From assembly GCF_000230835.1 (NCBI RefSeq), contig NZ_CM001240.1, positions 3,855,779 to 3,919,778 of the forward strand: a stretch of DNA of 64,000 bases. The letters run 5' to 3'. The DNA is from Clostridium sp. DL-VIII. GTDB taxonomy: Bacteria > Bacillota > Clostridia > Clostridiales > Clostridiaceae. A model generated the notes under the pieces. It was not told the DNA's origin. It was given only the letters and a program-made list of their open reading frames with translations, and searched no databases. This document shows, piece by piece, positions 45,023-54,526 of this stretch; position 1 is the stretch's first letter; the number at the start of each line of letters is the position of its first letter. The position numbers and the translations under genes were made by a program.

Positions 45023-45832
45023 TTAATAATACTTATTAGGTGCATCTATTCTAAAGAAATCCAAATCTTTTATCTGGTCTATTTGTCTTATATCATCTAG
45101 TACCCATCTCTTCTCTGTTCTTATAAACTTCCAATATTCCTCAAAGTAATCATTTGTTGAGGATTTTTCATCTATTATCTTGTTAGTTTCCTCATTTATT
45201 GTATAATCTCTACATTTTGCCTTTATATGAACCCATATATAATCTTTATCAATTCCCCCTAAATCCTGTAGGCCTATAGGTATTGCATCTATCAGAACCG
45301 TATTTTCAAGAATGTTTTTTTCTTTTGACAACTTCATTTCTTCAGTTTTAAATTTATGTTTAACATACAAATATTCGCTCACATATTCCTTTGCTAACTC
45401 TTGATTTCTTTCTCTCCATGCAATTTGTATCATATAAAAGGCATCCTTTATGTCTTTCATTAAATTGTCATAGTTCCAATGATCATCACATTTAGATAAA
45501 TTCTCTATTACTGAAATACTTTTATACTTATTTTTAGTTAGCCTTACTTTTCGAATAATTATCGGTACAAAAATAATAATCAAAATTAATATTCCTATAA
45601 TTATTATAATATCTATAAAATCAGGCCTTTCTGTTGATCTCATAGTTGACCAATGTCTATGAGATGAGCTATCACTATGCGATGTACTGGCATGAGATGT
45701 ACTACCGTTGGATGAACCTGATCCTCCACCTCCTGCTCTTGCAAATGCAATTGTTTGTCCACTAAATATAAAAACTATTAGTACTACCGCCAATATATTT
45801 TTTATAAAATTACCGCACTTAATCTTTTTCAT
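45023..45832 (-). CDS. Tim44-like domain membrane protein
   Basis: 269-aa protein. A signal-like helix (about 13-33) is followed by a low-complexity glycine, serine and histidine stretch (about 36-65), a second helix (about 72-95) and a C-terminal Tim44-like domain (about 125-262) with AFYMIQIAWRERNQELAKEYVSEYLY. Such proteins are widespread in Firmicutes with unknown function. The start at 45832 follows AGGAGAATT. The DUF1648 membrane protein lies about 110 bp upstream on the same strand. Confidence 0.85.
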   Translation of the reverse strand: MKKIKCGNFIKNILAVVLIVFIFSGQTIAFARAGGGGSGSSNGSTSHASTSHSDSSSHRHWSTMRSTERPDFIDIIIIIGILILIIIFVPIIIRKVRLTKNKYKSISVIENLSKCDDHWNYDNLMKDIKDAFYMIQIAWRERNQELAKEYVSEYLYVKHKFKTEEMKLSKEKNILENTVLIDAIPIGLQDLGGIDKDYIWVHIKAKCRDYTINEETNKIIDEKSSTNDYFEEYWKFIRTEKRWVLDDIRQIDQIKDLDFFRIDAPNKYY

Positions 45833-45944
45833 AATTCTCCTATAGATATCCAAAAATAATTTTACCTTATATGTATTATTTTACTAAATATAAGACTAAT
45901 GTTAAATAGAATTCTAAATTAATTTCATAAAAATAATAGCTACA

Positions 45945-46454
45945 TTACTGTCCTTGAACTTTAATCATCCTTATAATTCCATATATTATGGTAGCAAACA
46001 TAATCCCTATAATTGCTACCATCATTCCACCACCTACTCCGGTCATTTTTCCCATGGCAGTTAGTATACTTTGCCATGTAAGTATACTAAGCATATATGA
46101 TATCTCTAAATCAATTAAAAGCATTAGCTGTCTTCCAACCTTATATAAAGCTTCTACATTTTTTTCCGTAACTGAAACACTATAATTATAACACCTAGGA
46201 ACTTTGGATAATACAGCTAGAAGCAAATGCATACCTACACTTAATCCAATTATTCCAAATAAGCTAGTTTTCTTTCCGAAACTATCTGGAACTCCCGAGA
46301 AATTAAAATGAGTCGGAATAATTTCAGGTATACTATTCCAGCTTATTTTTAAATATATTATTACAAATACAATAGGCACTGTTGATATTAAAATTAAAGT
46401 TCTATCTTTCCATGTTAATGGAATTTTAAGTTTAGGTCTCTTTTTACTATTCAA
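45945..46454 (-). CDS. DUF1648 membrane protein
   Basis: 169-aa protein with four hydrophobic helices. It contains the DUF1648 signature IPTHFNFSGVPDSFGKKT after the first helix (about 46-64). DUF1648 occurs in SdpI-type immunity proteins, but the later SdpI domain is not evident. Role in envelope physiology or peptide immunity is possible but unproven. The basic N-terminal tail is cytoplasmic. It stands 490 bp from aspS-patB genes and may share a transcript with the Tim44-like gene. Confidence 0.82.
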   Translation of the reverse strand: MNSKKRPKLKIPLTWKDRTLILISTVPIVFVIIYLKISWNSIPEIIPTHFNFSGVPDSFGKKTSLFGIIGLSVGMHLLLAVLSKVPRCYNYSVSVTEKNVEALYKVGRQLMLLIDLEISYMLSILTWQSILTAMGKMTGVGGGMMVAIIGIMFATIIYGIIRMIKVQGQ

Positions 46455-46585
46455 ATAATTCGCCTCATTACTAATATAATTAATTGTTATCTTTATAAAT
46501 CTTTTAACTTTATTATCTAGATTGCTCCAGGTAATCCTAATTCTTTAAACAGACTATTCAATCTCTTTTGTTCATTTTGATTTAC

Positions 46586-47776
46586 TTATTTATAACATCT
46601 ATTTACTGCTTCTAACAATCTTTGCAAGGCAGCTTCAAGCACATTAGACGGACATGCTAAATTAATTCTTTCAAAGCCTCTTCCTTCATCTCCAAACACA
46701 TAACCCTCGTCAAAAAATAGCATAGCTTCTGTTGTCATAAATTTTTCTAGAGATCTATGGTCTTTCTCTAAATTTCTAAAGTCCAGCCATTGAAGATATG
46801 TGCCTTCTAAATTGACAACTTTAATTTCAGGTAAGTGTGTCTTCACAAAATTTTCTACAATCTTTTTATTTCTATCTAAAACCTGGATTAATTCATCAAG
46901 CCATTCTTCACATTCATTATAAGCAATTTCACATGCCTTATAACCAAATATATTAAGCCCTGAATTTCCAGAAGCAGTTCTCTTTTCGCTTGCTATTTTA
47001 TCTTTTATTCTTTTATTTGAAACAATGATATTAGAAGTTTGGAGTCCTGCTAAATTGAAAGTTTTACTTGGTGCAGTGCATATAACGGAATTTTTTGCAA
47101 ATTCCTCTGAAATACTTGCAAAAACTGTGTGCTTAAAGCCAGGCATTATTAAATCAAAGTGAATTTCATCAGATACTATGAGCACATTATTATCTATGCA
47201 TATCTTCCCTATCTTTATTAATTCATCTTCACTCCAGACACGTCCAACTGGATTGTGTGGATTACATAAAATCATCAATTTGGTGCTTTCTAATTTTGCC
47301 TTTTCTTCTAGATCTTCCAAATCTATCTCATAATGATCCTCACAAAGCATTAACTGACTTTTTACTACCTTTCTTTTATTATCCTCAATTGCCTTGTAAA
47401 ATGGATAATATACCGGTGTCATAATAAGCACACCATCTTCCTCTTTTGTAAGCGCCCTGACTATTGTATATAATGCTGGAACTACTCCCGAAAATTCTAC
47501 AATCCATTCCTTTTTTATTTTCCAATCATGCCTCTTTTCCATCCAGTTGCATACTGCTTTATAATATTCATCTGTAGCCTGAGTATATCCCAAAATACTT
47601 GAATCTAAATATTTCTTTAATCCATCTATAATTTCTGGTGGATTTTTAAATTCCATATCTGCAACTGAAAATGGCACTATGTCATCAGTAACCTTCTCAT
47701 TAGTCTTACTCATCAAATTCCACTTACTAGATCCTACATTTTTTCTGCTTACTAAAGTTTCAAAATCGTATTTCAT
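46586..47776 (-). CDS. patB: PatB/MalY-type C-S lyase aminotransferase
   Basis: 396-aa PLP enzyme of the cystathionine beta-lyase (MalY/PatB) group. The N-terminal signature is VSRKNVGSSKWNLM, with PFSVADMEFKNPPEI. It also has VYYPFYKAI, CNPHNPVGRVW, IVSDEIHFDLI and the PLP-lysine motif CTAPSKTFNLAGLQTS. It cleaves cystathionine or cysteine. It begins 17 bp after aspS and is therefore in the T-box-controlled operon, which is unusual because C-S lyases are normally under sulfur control. Confidence 0.93.
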   Translation of the reverse strand: MKYDFETLVSRKNVGSSKWNLMSKTNEKVTDDIVPFSVADMEFKNPPEIIDGLKKYLDSSILGYTQATDEYYKAVCNWMEKRHDWKIKKEWIVEFSGVVPALYTIVRALTKEEDGVLIMTPVYYPFYKAIEDNKRKVVKSQLMLCEDHYEIDLEDLEEKAKLESTKLMILCNPHNPVGRVWSEDELIKIGKICIDNNVLIVSDEIHFDLIMPGFKHTVFASISEEFAKNSVICTAPSKTFNLAGLQTSNIIVSNKRIKDKIASEKRTASGNSGLNIFGYKACEIAYNECEEWLDELIQVLDRNKKIVENFVKTHLPEIKVVNLEGTYLQWLDFRNLEKDHRSLEKFMTTEAMLFFDEGYVFGDEGRGFERINLACPSNVLEAALQRLLEAVNRCYK

Positions 47777-47793
47777 TTATTAACCTCCTCGTA

Positions 47794-49083
47794 TTATGGA
47801 GCCAATCTTGTTCTATCCCTTGGTATTAAACTGGCTTCTCTAACATTTTCTAATCCTAAAAGTTTAGCTGTTATTCTTTCAAGTCCTATAGCCAACCCTC
47901 CATGTGGCGGCATTCCATACTTAAAGTTTGAAGTATAGCTTATATAATTCTCAGGATTCAATCCCTTGTATTTTATATTTTCTATTAGCATATCATATTC
48001 ATGTATCCTTTGACCACCTGTTGTAATTTCAACTCCTCTAAATAGTAAATCAAAACTATGAGTTTCATCCTCACCAAAAGGCAAAGTGTACATTGGTCTT
48101 TTCTTTCTTGGATAATTAGTTAAAAATATAAAATCACTGTTATAGTTTTCTTTTGCATACTTACAAATTAATTTTTCTCCTTCTGGGTCAATATCTCCAT
48201 CTAAGCCTGTTTTACCATATTGTTTTTCTAATACTTCAATAGCATCACTAAATTTCATCCTTGGTATTTTTGTTTCAATTTGAGGAACTTCAGCATTTAA
48301 AATATCTAAATATTTTTTTCCTTTTTCTAACACGCTTTGCAGTATGAATTTTAATAAATTCTCTTCTAAATTCATCAAATCTTCTTCATCTTTAATAAAT
48401 CCCATTTCTAAATCCATACTTATATACTCATTTAAATGCCTATTGGTATTATGCTCTTCTGCCCTATAAACATGCCCTATTTCATAAACTCTCTCAAAAC
48501 CTGCTCCAACCATCATCTGCTTATAAACTTGAGGACTTTGTGCCAAGTATGCTCGTCTTTCAAAATACTCAACCTTAAATAATTCTGTTCCTCCCTCTGC
48601 TCCCTCTTCCACAAGCTTTGGAGTAGATATTTCTGTAAAATCTTCATTATTTAAAAATTCTCTAAAACCTTGGGTTATTATATTCTGTACTTTAAATATC
48701 GAATTAACTTTAGCATGCCTTAAACTGAGCATTCTATTATTTAGCATTGTATCTAAGTTAACATCAAGGTTTTTATTATTTATTTCAATTGGCAATTCAC
48801 TTAAAGCGCTGTTAATAACCTCTAATTCTTCAGTATACACCTCAAACATATTAAATTTGTTTTCATTTTCATTGATAGTTCCACTAATTCTTATTACACT
48901 TTCCAGCCTGATTTCATTCATTTTAAATTTATCATTATCAATTACACATTGCACTAAGCCGCTTCTGTCTCTCATTATAATGAAGGTTATTAATTTTAAT
49001 CTTTTTATTCGATACACCCAGCCTTTAATTTCTACTTTTTTATTTATATAATTCTTTAATTCATTTATCATTATTCTTTTCAT
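47794..49083 (-). CDS. aspS: Archaeal-type aspartyl-tRNA synthetase (AspS2, possibly non-discriminating)
   Basis: 429-aa class IIb synthetase. An N-terminal OB anticodon-binding domain (about 1-105) precedes the catalytic domain with SPQVYKQMMVGAGFERVYEIG, FRAEEH-like YRAEEHNTNRHLNEY (motif 2) and GMPPHGGLAIGLERI (motif 3). The small size and the REASLIPRDRTRLAP ending mark the archaeal/eukaryal AspRS form rather than bacterial AspRS (about 590 aa) or AsnRS. Enzymes of this type in clostridia may charge both tRNA-Asp and tRNA-Asn. It is led by a T-box whose specifier reads best as GAC. Confidence 0.88.
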   Translation of the reverse strand: MKRIMINELKNYINKKVEIKGWVYRIKRLKLITFIIMRDRSGLVQCVIDNDKFKMNEIRLESVIRISGTINENENKFNMFEVYTEELEVINSALSELPIEINNKNLDVNLDTMLNNRMLSLRHAKVNSIFKVQNIITQGFREFLNNEDFTEISTPKLVEEGAEGGTELFKVEYFERRAYLAQSPQVYKQMMVGAGFERVYEIGHVYRAEEHNTNRHLNEYISMDLEMGFIKDEEDLMNLEENLLKFILQSVLEKGKKYLDILNAEVPQIETKIPRMKFSDAIEVLEKQYGKTGLDGDIDPEGEKLICKYAKENYNSDFIFLTNYPRKKRPMYTLPFGEDETHSFDLLFRGVEITTGGQRIHEYDMLIENIKYKGLNPENYISYTSNFKYGMPPHGGLAIGLERITAKLLGLENVREASLIPRDRTRLAP

Positions 49084-49114
49084 ACATAATTTCTCCTTTA
49101 TAATACTACTAATT

Positions 49115-49512
49115 CAAAAAGCCCCTTGAGTCAGCTAAACTCAAGGGGCAAAAATTATTTTCGCGGTACCACCCTTTTTGACTTATTATTAAACCTATAA
49201 TTTGTGAAGAATAAAATTAAATGGGCCCATTTATTAAAAAAAGCTCCCACTTCATTTTATAGAAGTGAAAGCTATATCTTCACGGTGCCATTCTACTTTG
49301 ACAAAGGTAAATTACTAAGTCATCTTTAGCCTTTTAACGGAGGAGTCCGGCTTATCCTACTAAAATTTCTTTTTCATGTTTTAATAGATTTCAGATAAGC
49401 TTCTTCAGGATGTCTTCAATATAAATTTTCTCATAGAGCTCCCACCAGCCTCTACTCGCTTAAGATACTAATATTATATTTACTCTTCCTTTCATAGAAG
49501 TTAAAATTTTCT
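49115..49512 (-). promoter_or_regulatory. T-box riboswitch controlling aspS-patB
   Basis: Leader with the antiterminator AAGGGTGGTACCGCGA (49161-49176) and a terminator of GCCCCTTGAGTTT pairing with its complement, then TTTTTGAA (49120-49152). Stem I shows AGAGTAAA (AGUA) and the distal AGAGGCTGGTGGGAG region near 49440-49455. The specifier region TTGAAGACATCC contains GAC (Asp) at 49412-49414, one base earlier than strict spacing predicts. Asn AAC is absent there. Confidence 0.93.
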
Positions 49513-49520
49513 TTTTTTAT

Positions 49521-49549
49521 ATACTACTCTTTATAAAATTAATTGTCAA
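49521..49549 (-). promoter_or_regulatory. Sigma-A promoter of aspS-patB
   Basis: On the minus strand TTGACA (49544-49549), a 17-bp spacer and TAGTAT (49521-49526), giving a start near 49514 at the head of the T-box leader. Confidence 0.88.
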
Positions 49550-49703
49550 TACATTATATAAATTATCATTATATATTTATTTAAACACACAAATTAAATA
49601 CAGATACATGATTTAGCTTAACATTTTTTATAACTGTCTAAGATAATATTATATTTGAAGCAATTTTTATGCTAAAATATAAAAAAAACTAAGGAGATTT
49701 ATT

Positions 49704-50084
49704 ATGATACTGAATTCTATACATCATATTGCAATTATTGCTTCAAATTATGAATTATCAAAGAATTTCTATGTGAATATATTAGGCTTTCAAATTATTC
49801 GTGAAAATTATAGAAAAGATAGAGATTCATATAAGTTAGATTTAAAAATAGGCAATAGTGAAATCGAACTTTTTTCAATGCCTAAAGCCCCTAAAAGACC
49901 TTCATATCCGGAGGCTTGCGGATTAAGACATCTTGCTTTCCATGTAGAAAACATTGAACATATAATTGAAGAGTTAAATGCCAATGGGATTGAAACAGAG
50001 CCAATTAGAATAGATGAATATACTGGTCAAAAATTTACTTTTTTTAGCGATCCTGATGGATTACCATTGGAATTGCATGAATAG
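49704..50084 (+). CDS. VOC-superfamily glyoxalase-like protein (GloA2/YaeR type)
   Basis: 126-aa VOC-fold protein. Metal-ligand positions are visible as HHIAIIA (first histidine), IELFSMP (glutamate), LRHLAFHV (histidine) and PLELHE (glutamate). The block SFPEA-like PSYPEACGLRHLAF is typical of the SMU1112c/YaeR subgroup, annotated as lactoylglutathione lyase-like. The real substrate is unknown since clostridia usually lack glutathione. ATG with AAGGAG upstream. A hairpin follows. Confidence 0.9.
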   Translation: MILNSIHHIAIIASNYELSKNFYVNILGFQIIRENYRKDRDSYKLDLKIGNSEIELFSMPKAPKRPSYPEACGLRHLAFHVENIEHIIEELNANGIETEPIRIDEYTGQKFTFFSDPDGLPLELHE

Positions 50085-50136
50085 CATATTATCATCATAT
50101 TTATACTAAGTTAAAGAAATAAGAAAAATAATGATA

Positions 50137-50170
50137 GGAACCAAATCAAATTTTGGTTCTATGTTTATAC
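50137..50170 (+). terminator. Probable terminator of the VOC gene
   Basis: GAACCAAA pairs with TTTTGGTTC, followed by TATGTTTAT. The T tract is interrupted, so strength is uncertain. Confidence 0.5.
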
Positions 50171-50212
50171 ATTAACTAAAAATTCATATGAATATAAAAC
50201 TATACTAAATAT

Positions 50213-50242
50213 AATAGGGATGATAGTAAAATCATCCCTATT
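50213..50242. terminator. Hairpin terminator shared by convergent genes
   Basis: AATAGGGATGAT pairs perfectly with ATCATCCCTATT. It lies just after the stop of the holin-like gene on the minus strand, with a weak T-rich tail on both strands. Confidence 0.65.
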
Positions 50243-50260
50243 ATGATTATAAGTATTTTA

Positions 50261-50638
50261 TTACATTGCTTTGCCTGGCATTATTGCATCTATTATACCA
50301 ATAGCTAAGGCTGCCAAGATTGCTCCAATTATAGATACGCTCATAGTTGGAACAAAAAATTGTGCTACATACAGTATAATAGCAGCTATAACAAATCCCT
50401 TTATACCTCTTCCAAATGGAGATGCATCAACTCCCATGAAAGCTTCTACTAAATAATCTAATATACTAATTACAAGTGCTGCTATTAAATATGACCACAT
50501 ACCAGAAATACTAAATCCTGGTGTAAAGAATGATACTATTGCTAAAATTACTGCTGTTAGAACTAATCTTCCTATCCAGCTCCAGATACTTTTACTATTA
50601 AAATTTTGTTTTGTAGAATGGTCCTTATCATGTACCAT
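50261..50638 (-). CDS. Phage holin family (superfamily IV, YvlD-like) membrane protein
   Basis: 125-aa protein with four hydrophobic helices (about 21-40, 46-64, 76-95, 98-118) and the family motif AFMGVDASPFGRGIKGFV between helices 2 and 3. Despite the name it is a chromosomal four-helix protein widespread in Firmicutes, often stress-related, and no phage gene is nearby. The start at 50638 is set by AAGGAGGT at good spacing; the 16-residue upstream extension is unlikely. Confidence 0.87.
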   Translation of the reverse strand: MVHDKDHSTKQNFNSKSIWSWIGRLVLTAVILAIVSFFTPGFSISGMWSYLIAALVISILDYLVEAFMGVDASPFGRGIKGFVIAAIILYVAQFFVPTMSVSIIGAILAALAIGIIDAIMPGKAM

Positions 50639-50830
50639 AATTAAATACCTCCTTAAATTAGAAATAACTTTTTCTTGGGTACACATATATTGTGCCCCGA
50701 TAATAAAAATATATGATATTTTTAATTTAATTTAATTTGACATATTGAAATGGTACATAACTTTAATTTCACTTGCAAAAAATACATATGTAATAATTTA
50801 TATACTTTTAAGCTTTAACTTTCTTTATAT

Positions 50831-51688
50831 TTAGTCTGGCTTTCTCGAATTTAATAAAGTAATACTTAGTATCTCAGGCATATTAAATATTCTTATTAAC
50901 GGTTTACTATGTCCAATTCCTCTGCTGACAATCATCTTTTTATTATTGTCTTCGTATATGCCACTGCTATATTTAGGGAAAAATTTTCTTTCAGGAGAAA
51001 GCAATGCTCCTAAAAAAGGTAATCTAATCATTCCTCCGTGAACATGCCCAGATAAAATTAAATCTACATTATATTTTATATACTTTTCAAAATATAAGGG
51101 ATTATGCGCAAGTAATATATTATATTCCTCTTCCTTACATCTCTCTAGCACTGGAGCAATTACCTCATTCAAATTTACTAATGGCTTATTTCTTATTTTA
51201 TAAAACTTAAGAGGAATATCAATTCCATAAATATTTAAATTATCTTTCTTTCGTCTTAGAACTATTTTTTCATCTTTTAATATTTTAATACCTAATTTAT
51301 TTAATCTATCTAGAATTAGGTTTAAGTCACTTTTTGCTAAACGCTGTTCATGATTTCCTACAATATAATATATCTTATATTTTTTGCTCAATACTTGTGC
51401 TAATTCTAAAAATCTGTCAAATTTTTTGTCATACTTATTAACCATGTCTCCTGTCATAACAATAATATCAGGCTTTTGATCTTCAACTTTTTTAACAATT
51501 TTATTAGTGTTTCCAATAAATGAATGACTATGAAAATCTGATAAATGAACTATTTTAAAATTATTAAATTCCTTTGGTATTTTATCACTTTTAATTTCAT
51601 ATTTAGATACTCCTATTAGTTTGTTATCTAAATACACTCCTACTATTAATAAAAATAATGCCGCTAATACTGTTAGTCTTTCAATCAT
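50831..51688 (-). CDS. Membrane-anchored metallophosphoesterase (YaeI-like)
   Basis: 285-aa calcineurin-like phosphoesterase. One N-terminal helix (about 5-22) anchors it. The dinuclear metal motifs are HLSDFHSH, VMTGDMVN, VGNHEQ, LLAHNP and LSGHVHGG, complete in the family order. The family includes UDP-diacylglucosamine or phospholipid phosphatases; the substrate here is not known. ATG with AAGGTAAG upstream. Monocistronic. Confidence 0.92.
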   Translation of the reverse strand: MIERLTVLAALFLLIVGVYLDNKLIGVSKYEIKSDKIPKEFNNFKIVHLSDFHSHSFIGNTNKIVKKVEDQKPDIIVMTGDMVNKYDKKFDRFLELAQVLSKKYKIYYIVGNHEQRLAKSDLNLILDRLNKLGIKILKDEKIVLRRKKDNLNIYGIDIPLKFYKIRNKPLVNLNEVIAPVLERCKEEEYNILLAHNPLYFEKYIKYNVDLILSGHVHGGMIRLPFLGALLSPERKFFPKYSSGIYEDNNKKMIVSRGIGHSKPLIRIFNMPEILSITLLNSRKPD

Positions 51689-52099
51689 TAATTTTTCTTA
51701 CCTTTCTTAAAATAATAAATATATTTTACCACAAAATAAGAGCTTACTTTATGTAAACTCTTAAAATCACATTTACATTTATATAATTTTTTTATTCTCG
51801 CCAGCTTTTATCTTTGCCTCCTCTTTATCAAATTTACCTTTATGCCCTTCAAACCTGCATGTTTCCTATAAATATTTATCTATTTTCCTATAAAAAATTT
51901 TTCATATGAAGATATTTTTCTTTATACATATATTCATAGCTAAATATATTAATATAAACAAATTTACATAGAAATATTCAAACATATTTTTATAGCTTTA
52001 TATGAAGTAATAGAAGCGGAGGCAGACTATAACTTAATCTGCCTTTATAATTTTATATCTATAAAATAACTCTTTTTTTCAAAAGTAAAACCTCAATTT
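51689..52099. other. AT-rich intergenic region with possible gene fossil
   Basis: No intact gene. On the minus strand at about 51795-51875 a frame reads CRFEGHKGKFDKEEAK and ends KAGENKKII before a stop. It has protein-like composition but no start or RBS, so it may be the end of a decayed gene. At 52022-52048 a hairpin (AGGCAGA/TCTGCCT) may be the 3' end of the lipase-like transcript. Confidence 0.35.
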
Positions 52100-53296
52100 T
52101 CAAATCTCATGTCTAAGATCATCAATTAGATTATCAAAGCTTTTTGCTATATTATTTATTAGTTCAATTTCATTCCCATTAAAAAATTTCATCTTTTTTA
52201 TTATTTCATGTCCAAAACTTTCAATATTGTTCATACTGCCTGAAAAAATTTCCTTAGATCCTTCTTCCTCTATATCAATAAGATCATTCCAAAATAATAA
52301 TGGCAAGATCAGAATTTCCAATATAGGATATGCTATACTGAAAATGTCTAAGCTTTTCATATCGTTATCATAAGAAAACAATGTTAATACTTCTCCTGCT
52401 ACCTTCAGCGGATCGTCTTTGTTTTCTTTTTTACATAAAATCAATTCAACTACACTTATGATTTTATTAGTAACAAAACTTTTTACATCTCTTGGTAGGT
52501 CAGTTATTACAGCTTCTGAAAATTTATTAATTATTTTTGAAAAATTTGCTTCATTAGTTTCTTTTCTTAATTTTCCATTACCATCTAAAAGTATATTAAT
52601 CTTATGATAATCAAATGGATTAAGCTGAATTTCTGTTTCAATATAATGCTTTTTCCCTGCAATTGAGTTAAATAAACAGCTTACATAATCGTATTTTGCA
52701 TTTATAGCTGTTATTTTAAACTTATTCCTATTTATATCCGCCTCATACATCTTTATGAATTCATTGGAAAATCCTTGTCCGTTAACAGATATACATTCAC
52801 GTACCTTAGGAGACAATATAGCTGCATATTGAGCCTTATTACCTCCCTTTGAATGCCCAGTGATAGTTATATTGTTATATTTAAGTCCATTTATATACTT
52901 TAAGGCATCAATTTGCTCCCGTGTTTCATTTTCATATGCTCCCATCCCATTATCCTTCCACTCACTTTTCGATACCGTCCCCTTGAATACAACTGTACTA
53001 TTACTTTCATCATCTATAAAACATGCATATTTAACTCCATTTTCATCTCGACTAATATCTTTTATTTTTAATTTTCCAAGATTAGGCTTATTTATAATTT
53101 GCTCAAATATTTCTATACGTTCACTTTTCTCTAGCTGTATTGAACAATCTCCCATTATCTTAATATTTTCAGGAAAATTCTCAGCATTCATTAAATCATA
53201 TATTATATTTATAAGAAATTCATCCTCCCCAGAACTCCAATCTAAATATATAAAACTATCTAAAAGTATTAATTCATCATAACTTAACTTCCCCAC
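52100..53296 (-). CDS. DUF2974 (Mbeg1-like) lipase-fold protein
   Basis: 398-aa soluble protein of the DUF2974 alpha/beta hydrolase family. The N-terminus is LSYDELILLDSFIYLDW. The class 3 lipase-like core has VVFKGT and the nucleophile elbow ITGHSKGGNKAQYAA (about 145-159), with NGQGFSNEF following and an aspartate in NAKYDYVS. It is a presumed esterase on lipids. ATG with GGAGGAAG upstream. The C-terminal 150 residues are helical and unassigned. Monocistronic. Confidence 0.88.
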   Translation of the reverse strand: MGKLSYDELILLDSFIYLDWSSGEDEFLINIIYDLMNAENFPENIKIMGDCSIQLEKSERIEIFEQIINKPNLGKLKIKDISRDENGVKYACFIDDESNSTVVFKGTVSKSEWKDNGMGAYENETREQIDALKYINGLKYNNITITGHSKGGNKAQYAAILSPKVRECISVNGQGFSNEFIKMYEADINRNKFKITAINAKYDYVSCLFNSIAGKKHYIETEIQLNPFDYHKINILLDGNGKLRKETNEANFSKIINKFSEAVITDLPRDVKSFVTNKIISVVELILCKKENKDDPLKVAGEVLTLFSYDNDMKSLDIFSIAYPILEILILPLLFWNDLIDIEEEGSKEIFSGSMNNIESFGHEIIKKMKFFNGNEIELINNIAKSFDNLIDDLRHEI

Positions 53297-53444
53297 TCTT
53301 CCTCCATATTATTATATTAATAGTATTTACATTACCAAGATATTCAATTTCACAAAAAAAGCTAATATATTTAATTTAACTTACCAATTGTAAAATGATT
53401 GCATTTCATTATCAATTGATAGTGTGTACTAGCTCTATTTTTCA

Positions 53445-53473
53445 TTGACTTTCACTATTTTTAGGTATATTAT
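53445..53473 (+). promoter_or_regulatory. Sigma-A promoter of the CDF transporter gene
   Basis: TTGACT (53445-53450), 17-bp spacer, TATTAT (53468-53473). The transcript would start about 50 bp before the ATG at 53531. Confidence 0.8.
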
Positions 53474-53530
53474 AATGTTAATTTGTTTTATCAACTGATA
53501 AAGCTTTAATTGAGTTTGGAGGTAGTTTAT

Positions 53531-54427
53531 ATGAATTCAAAAGTTAAAGTTGCTAGATTGTCATTGCTTTCAAATAGCACTTTAATAATTCTCAAATTGA
53601 TTGTCGGACTCACAACTGGTTCAGTAAGCATAATATCAGAAGCTATACATTCAACTATGGATTTACTGGCTGCTATAATAGCTTTCTTTTCTGTAAAGAT
53701 ATCTGATATGCCAGCTGATGATATACATCCCTACGGTCATGGGAAAGTTGAGAATATTTCAGGGGTAATTGAGGCACTTCTCATACTGGCCGCTTCAATT
53801 TGGATAATAATTGAAGCAATAAGAAAAATAATTAATCCTGGTGAAATGGAGTCTGTAGGCTTTGGATTTATTGTCATGTTCATTTCTTCTGGTATAAATT
53901 ATATTGTATCAAGGGAATTATACAAAGTTGCTAAACAAGAAGATTCTATAGCATTGGAAGCTGACGCGCTACATTTAAAAACAGATGTTTATACGTCACT
54001 TGGCGTTGGAATTGGATTATTCCTTATATGGATAACCAAATTAAATTATCTAGATCCTATTGTTGCAATTTCAGTTGCAATCTTTATACTAAAAGAAGCC
54101 GTTGAATTATTAATCTCTGCATTCAATCCGCTCTTAGATGTAAAACTGTCTAACGATGAAATTGAAATTATAAAGAATAGCATAAACAAATTTTCTGCAG
54201 TGTTTTGTAATTATCATGATTTTAAAACAAGAAAATCTGGGCGAATTAGATATGTAGATTTGCATCTTGTATTTCCGGAAAATATGACAATTAAAGATGC
54301 TCATGATATATGTGATAAAATTGAAAATGACATAAAAAAATCATTAGCTCATACTGAAATTATGATTCACTTAGAGTCATCGGAAAATAATTCCAATTGC
54401 AATCAATGCAATAAGAAGTGTAAATAA
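53531..54427 (+). CDS. Cation diffusion facilitator family transporter
   Basis: 298-aa CDF metal/proton antiporter. Six helices; the HSxxD metal site is AIHSTMDLLAA in helix 2 and DALHLKTDVYTS in helix 5. Loop HPYGHGKVE is conserved, and the C-terminal cytoplasmic domain has LVFPENMTIKDAHDI. The extreme C-terminus adds a cysteine-rich CNQCNKKC tail, probably metal-binding. Zinc, iron or manganese efflux is likely. The ATG at 53531 follows GGAGGTAG. Own promoter and terminator. Confidence 0.95.
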   Translation: MNSKVKVARLSLLSNSTLIILKLIVGLTTGSVSIISEAIHSTMDLLAAIIAFFSVKISDMPADDIHPYGHGKVENISGVIEALLILAASIWIIIEAIRKIINPGEMESVGFGFIVMFISSGINYIVSRELYKVAKQEDSIALEADALHLKTDVYTSLGVGIGLFLIWITKLNYLDPIVAISVAIFILKEAVELLISAFNPLLDVKLSNDEIEIIKNSINKFSAVFCNYHDFKTRKSGRIRYVDLHLVFPENMTIKDAHDICDKIENDIKKSLAHTEIMIHLESSENNSNCNQCNKKCK

Positions 54428-54438
54428 AAATTATGTAA

Positions 54439-54490
54439 AATAGCCTGCAAATTCTCATCTCATAAGAATCTGCAGGCTATTGTTATATTG
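54439..54490 (+). terminator. Intrinsic terminator of the CDF gene
   Basis: AATAGCCTGCA and TGCAGGCTATT pair with an inner ATTCT/AGAAT arm, followed by GTTATATT. It also faces the end of the convergent pit gene. Confidence 0.8.
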
Positions 54491-54526
54491 AAAAAATTTT
54501 TTCATCAAATTATTTATTCGAAAATA

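Noticed and set aside
50261..50638. Prophage indicated by a holin-family gene
   Set aside because: The protein belongs to a chromosomal four-helix family; no other phage gene, integrase or att site lies near.
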